NCBI GenBank assembly: GCA_018970825.1
Contig: JAGWVP010000115.1
Coordinates: 1-8,331, forward strand
Direction: 5' to 3'
Source: a bacterium
GTDB lineage: Bacteria; Desulfobacterota; Binatia; UBA12015
Length of the DNA stretch: 8,331 nt
A program made the translations under genes and the position numbers. Under the pieces are notes generated by a model. The model worked only from the letters and a program-made list of their open reading frames with translations. It searched no databases and was not told the DNA's origin. Positions 7,301-8,331 of this stretch are shown one piece after another (within the stretch, counting starts at the first letter, position 1; every line of letters starts with the position of its first letter).

Positions 7301-7935
7301 AAGATGCCGGCGTAGACCTTGGACCCGTCGGCGCTGACGCCGAGCGCACGCGGCGTGTCGCCGAAGAGCTTCACGACCGTGAGCGGCGTGCCGCCGAGCG
7401 TCGAGCCCAGGTTGGTCGCGTCGAAGACCCAGACGTCGGCACGGGCGACGCCCGCCGTGGTGAGCTGCGGGTCGAAGCCGATGTTCTGGCCGCGGTGGGC
7501 CGTCGTGACGAACGCGCGGTTGCGGCCCGTGCCGCCGAACACGATGTCGCCCGGCTCGTCGCCGACGAGCAGGGTGCGCACGACGCGCGCCGGGTTCGAG
7601 GACACGTCGACGATGCTGATCGAGTCGGAGAGATGATTCACGACCCAGAGTTCGCCGTCGGTGCGCAGCGCGACCGAGACGGGCTCCATGCCGACCGAGA
7701 CCGAGCCGACCCTGGAGAGGCCCGAGCCCGAGACCGAGAAGATCTCGACCCGGTTGTCGGGGGTGTTGACCGCGTACAGGCGGGTACCGTCGGAGGACAG
7801 GGCCAGCGGCCGGACGGGCACGCTGTCGAAGTTGAAGAACGATGCGGCACGTGCCGTCGCGGGCAGAAGAAGAGCGAGCCCGAGCAGGACGCCCGAGGCG
7901 AGCCTCGACCGGCTGCGGTTCCTGTTCCCGTTCAT
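4306..7935 (-). CDS. Secreted beta-propeller di-heme cytochrome c (cytochrome c peroxidase/MauG-like) with Pro-Thr linker and C-terminal domain
   Basis: The 1209-residue protein has an Arg-rich N-terminus, a hydrophobic core (GVLLGLALLL) and a probable cleavage near ATARA (26-30). Seven YVTN-type blades are visible at about 43-69, 86-113, 129-172, 195-214, 319-345, 399-424 and 449-477, with a ~100-residue insertion after blade four holding Cys227/Cys233. Heme c motifs are CGSCH (515-519) and CNGCH (681-685). TQTFRGMQNHGPLHWRGDR (573-591), IAHLRNVYTKVGMFG (711-725) and VLHDGSIDGVFRFF (749-762) are typical of di-heme peroxidase/MauG-like proteins. GIDRDEDGFLDRTELDAG (904-921) is a calcium-binding-type motif. 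A Pro-Thr linker (~935-1039) leads to an uncharacterised domain (~1040-1209). It probably acts in the periplasm or on the surface in peroxide reduction or substrate oxidation; the substrate is unknown. The ATG has GGGGAG 9 nt upstream. Confidence 0.85.
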   Translation of the reverse strand: MNGNRNRSRSRLASGVLLGLALLLPATARAASFFNFDSVPVRPLALSSDGTRLYAVNTPDNRVEIFSVSGSGLSRVGSVSVGMEPVSVALRTDGELWVVNHLSDSISIVDVSSNPARVVRTLLVGDEPGDIVFGGTGRNRAFVTTAHRGQNIGFDPQLTTAGVARADVWVFDATNLGSTLGGTPLTVVKLFGDTPRALGVSADGSKVYAGIFHSGNRTTTVAEGVVCDGTPTCTGTLSDGTAIPGGMPNPRVNVAGSKGPETGLIVQREESGTAWRDTQGRDWKNVVRFNLPDKDVFEINANANPPVETTNWKSVGTILFGIAVNPVTGRVYVSNTEANNLTRFEGPGDSASTVRGNLHRARITVIDGTQVKPRNLNKHIDYTTKGAPGDKNKTLAQPVQMAVTSDGQTLYVAAYGSSKIGVFATSEIEADTFVPDAAAQIQLAGGGTAGLVLDEARQRLYALSRFTNTVSVVDTASKAELSSVALYDREPASVFNGRVFGNDAFFSSANGESSCGSCHVFGDLDDLAWDLGNPDDVVASSPMTIKLSIAAGGSVNGDAATNEFHPMKGPMTTQTFRGMQNHGPLHWRGDRSNGVFGSGKSADLSFNNFIVAFPGLLGRSVAPTTAQMNEFTNYALSIMQPPNPNANLDGTLTADQQAGRNFYTGSRLSDGTSLLGQGFTCNGCHTLDPANGFFGTNGDASFENEQQIMKIAHLRNVYTKVGMFGLAPQNFLNSGDNANKGDQIRGFGVLHDGSIDGVFRFFQATVFNSDNDSGFNGGDTLRRQMEQFVLAFPSDFAPIVGQQTTLNSSNSAVVGPRIDLMVARAGTNYNSKYAGGNVPECDLVVKGVVGGEQRGWVRQANGSFKSDRASEANLTDAQLRALANGAGSELTYTCVPPGNGTRVGIDRDEDGFLDRTELDAGYDPANPANNPSVTTPTPAPATPTPEPTATPTPVPTATPVPTPTPTPDPGATPTPVPTPTPVPTPTPVPTPTPAPTPTRTPTPVPTPTPSPTPTPGPTATPTPTPVPTPTRTPVPTPTPYNGVRIRPSLLSVRDSTNPAQRSLKFTSKYSGGASSFVTPPLPQYSDDPTLQGGQLWVWNPSKPGTQMHMDLFAQNWKLGGSAGKPVWTYKSPDGLVSIKLKAENLVIVVKGSQVFSLADFPQGSLALQLKLGLEAGLCTVANSGMSDTPTKFDSIVNGPRPAVCATIPE
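4309..4818 (-). other. C-terminal domain of unknown function of the secreted cytochrome
   Basis: About 170 residues follow the Pro-Thr linker. Features are SLKFTSKYSG, DDPTLQGGQLWVWNPSK, WKLGGSAGKPVWTYKSPDG, VSIKLKAENLVIVVKG and ALQLKLGLEAGLC, ending near Cys1204. 'DPt..Gg.l.v.Np' followed by 'W...g....y.Yk.pdg' and 'i..kG' is a pattern I recall from the tails of secreted proteins in deltaproteobacterial-type genomes. It has strand-like alternation and two cysteines (1178, 1204) that could pair. Function unknown; surface anchoring or ligand binding are guesses. Confidence 0.45.
4819..5133 (-). repeat. Low-complexity hexamer repeat tract encoding the Pro-Thr linker
   Basis: The plus strand is built from variants of GTCGGC/GTCGGG, read on the minus strand as Thr-Pro, Val-Pro and Ala-Thr units. 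The 14-mer GTCGGAACCGGCGT recurs at 4829, 4919, 4967, 5003 and 5051. The spacings are 90, 48, 36 and 48 nt, all multiples of six, so gains or losses of units keep the frame. The encoded ~105 residues should form an extended, possibly glycosylated spacer. Confidence 0.85.
5146..5226 (-). other. Asp-rich calcium-binding-type motif in the cytochrome
   Basis: Residues 904-930 contain D-x-D-x-D-G-x-x-D-x-x-E (Asp906, 908, 910, then Asp914 and Glu917) and end in DPANPANNP. This matches thrombospondin type 3/EF-hand-like calcium loops that commonly precede linkers in secreted bacterial proteins. It sits between the heme domain and the Pro-Thr linker and probably stiffens that junction. Confidence 0.7.
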
Positions 7936-7944
7936 GAGTCGATT

Positions 7945-7950
7945 CTCCCC
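7945..7950 (-). promoter_or_regulatory. Ribosome-binding site of the cytochrome gene
   Basis: GGGGAG on the minus strand lies 9 nt before the ATG at 7935. It fixes this ATG as the start and places the Arg-rich signal-peptide N-region right after it. Confidence 0.6.
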
Positions 7951-8006
7951 GAGTCCGGATTCCGTAAGAGGCCGTCACAGGCCCCCGGTGGGCGGACGCC
8001 CGATGG

Positions 8007-8034
8007 AGTAGACCGGATGGTCCGGAGTGTTCAA
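8007..8034 (-). promoter_or_regulatory. Candidate sigma-70-type promoter for the cytochrome gene
   Basis: On the minus strand TTGAAC (8034-8029) and TCTACT (8012-8007) are separated by 16 nt; each matches four of six consensus bases. The start codon lies about 70 nt downstream. The spacer holds the short inverted repeat CCGGA-TGG-TCCGG (8013-8025), a possible operator. The match is weak and no transcription data support it. Confidence 0.35.
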
Positions 8035-8041
8035 TAGGTAT

Positions 8042-8066
8042 TTTCGGGCGATCGACCGAAATTTCG
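8042..8066. promoter_or_regulatory. Nested short palindromes in the divergent intergenic region
   Basis: TTTCGG (8042-8047) and CCGAAA (8056-8061) form a 6-bp inverted repeat around an 8-nt loop. CGAAATTTCG (8057-8066) is a perfect 10-bp palindrome that shares bases with the right arm, so the two structures exclude each other. They could be regulator sites or alternative folds; this is the AT-richest part of the window. Confidence 0.4.
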
Positions 8067-8067
8067 C

Positions 8068-8084
8068 GTAACGCGGCGCGTTAC
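8068..8084. promoter_or_regulatory. 17-bp operator-like palindrome upstream of the acyl-CoA synthetase gene
   Basis: GTAACGCGGCGCGTTAC has perfect 8-bp arms, GTAACGCG and CGCGTTAC, around one central G. The size and symmetry suit a dimeric repressor such as a TetR-family protein, a group that often controls fatty-acid-activation genes. It lies 26 nt before the alternative GTG (8111) and 74 nt before the ATG (8159) of the rightward gene. The regulator is not in the window, so the assignment is inference. Confidence 0.5.
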
Positions 8085-8158
8085 AGGCCGGGGCTTGGCG
8101 CCCACGGCCCGTGAAGTTCCCTGCCGCCCGCGGCGACTGGTACGACACCGGGCATCCG

Positions 8159-8331
8159 ATGGACCTCCCGAGTCGACTCCTCACCCTGGCCGAGGACCTC
8201 GTCGAGCTGCCCCGCTTCCTCGAGGTGAAGCGGGCCCTGGACGCGGCGGCCCGCGACGGGATGAAGACGATGGGCCGGGTCTGCCGCGAGCAGGCCGAGC
8301 GCATCCCCGACCGGGTCGCGCTCCGCTTCGA
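8159..8331 (+). CDS. Probable AMP-binding acyl-CoA synthetase, N-terminus only (3' end outside window)
   Basis: Only 57 codons from the ATG are visible. The translation opens MDLPSRLLTLAEDL and reaches MGRVCREQAERIPDRVALRF, the pattern 'l...A...Pd..Al.f' that opens the AMP-binding domain of fatty-acid and very-long-chain acyl-CoA synthetases (FadD/FATP-like). These enzymes adenylate a carboxylic acid and join it to CoA. The catalytic motifs lie beyond the edge, so the substrate and even the exact subfamily are open. An in-frame GTG at 8111 would add 16 residues (VKFPAARGDWYDTGHP) whose third positions are mostly G or C, so it may be the true start; neither start has a good ribosome-binding site. 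An in-frame TAA at 8069-8071 limits extension. The gene is divergent from the cytochrome gene. Confidence 0.55.
   Translation, partial: MDLPSRLLTLAEDLVELPRFLEVKRALDAAARDGMKTMGRVCREQAERIPDRVALRF

Noticed and set aside
4612..8037. 1141-codon plus-strand open frame antisense to the cytochrome gene
   Set aside because: Its translation is low-complexity Arg/Asp/Val/Ala typical of antisense frames in GC-rich DNA. The opposite strand has a signal peptide, two CxxCH motifs and propeller repeats.

Overview
The window is very GC-rich, with codon third positions almost entirely G or C. It reads as ordinary chromosome from a free-living Gram-negative bacterium. Long proline-threonine linkers, a large secreted c-type cytochrome and multidomain glycan-modifying enzymes would suit a deltaproteobacterial-type lineage (Myxococcota, Desulfobacterota or Binatia-like). 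That placement is inference from protein style; no marker gene is present. I see no rRNA, tRNA, insertion sequence, phage gene or CRISPR array.

Layout. (1) Positions 3-1232, plus strand: the C-terminal part of a GT-B glycosyltransferase, cut by the left edge, ending in a beta-rich accessory domain. (2) 1041-2864, minus: a 607-residue PAPS-type sulfotransferase with a long coiled coil and a C-terminal accessory domain resembling that of the glycosyltransferase. The two genes converge and their tails overlap by 192 bp. (3) 2861-4219, minus: glutathione-disulfide reductase (gor), coupled to the sulfotransferase through an ATGA stop/start overlap. (4) 4220-4305: short gap with a perfect 15-bp inverted repeat. 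(5) 4306-7935, minus: a 1209-residue secreted protein made of a signal peptide, a seven-bladed beta-propeller, a di-heme (CxxCH x2) cytochrome c peroxidase/MauG-like domain, a calcium-binding-type Asp-rich motif, a Pro-Thr linker and a C-terminal domain of unknown function. (6) 7936-8158: divergent intergenic region with a plausible minus-strand promoter and nested palindromes. (7) 8159 to the right edge, plus: the N-terminus of a probable AMP-binding acyl-CoA synthetase.

How they fit together. The glycosyltransferase and sulfotransferase probably both act on a surface glycan, and their shared C-terminal domain may bind a common substrate or partner. Gor is cytosolic redox housekeeping, with only a positional link to the sulfotransferase. 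The cytochrome is exported and may reduce peroxide or oxidise a substrate outside the cytoplasm; its partner is unknown. Nothing here is a clear defence or mobile system. The most unusual items are the propeller-cytochrome architecture, the paired accessory domains at the convergent 3' ends, and the palindromes before the acyl-CoA synthetase gene.
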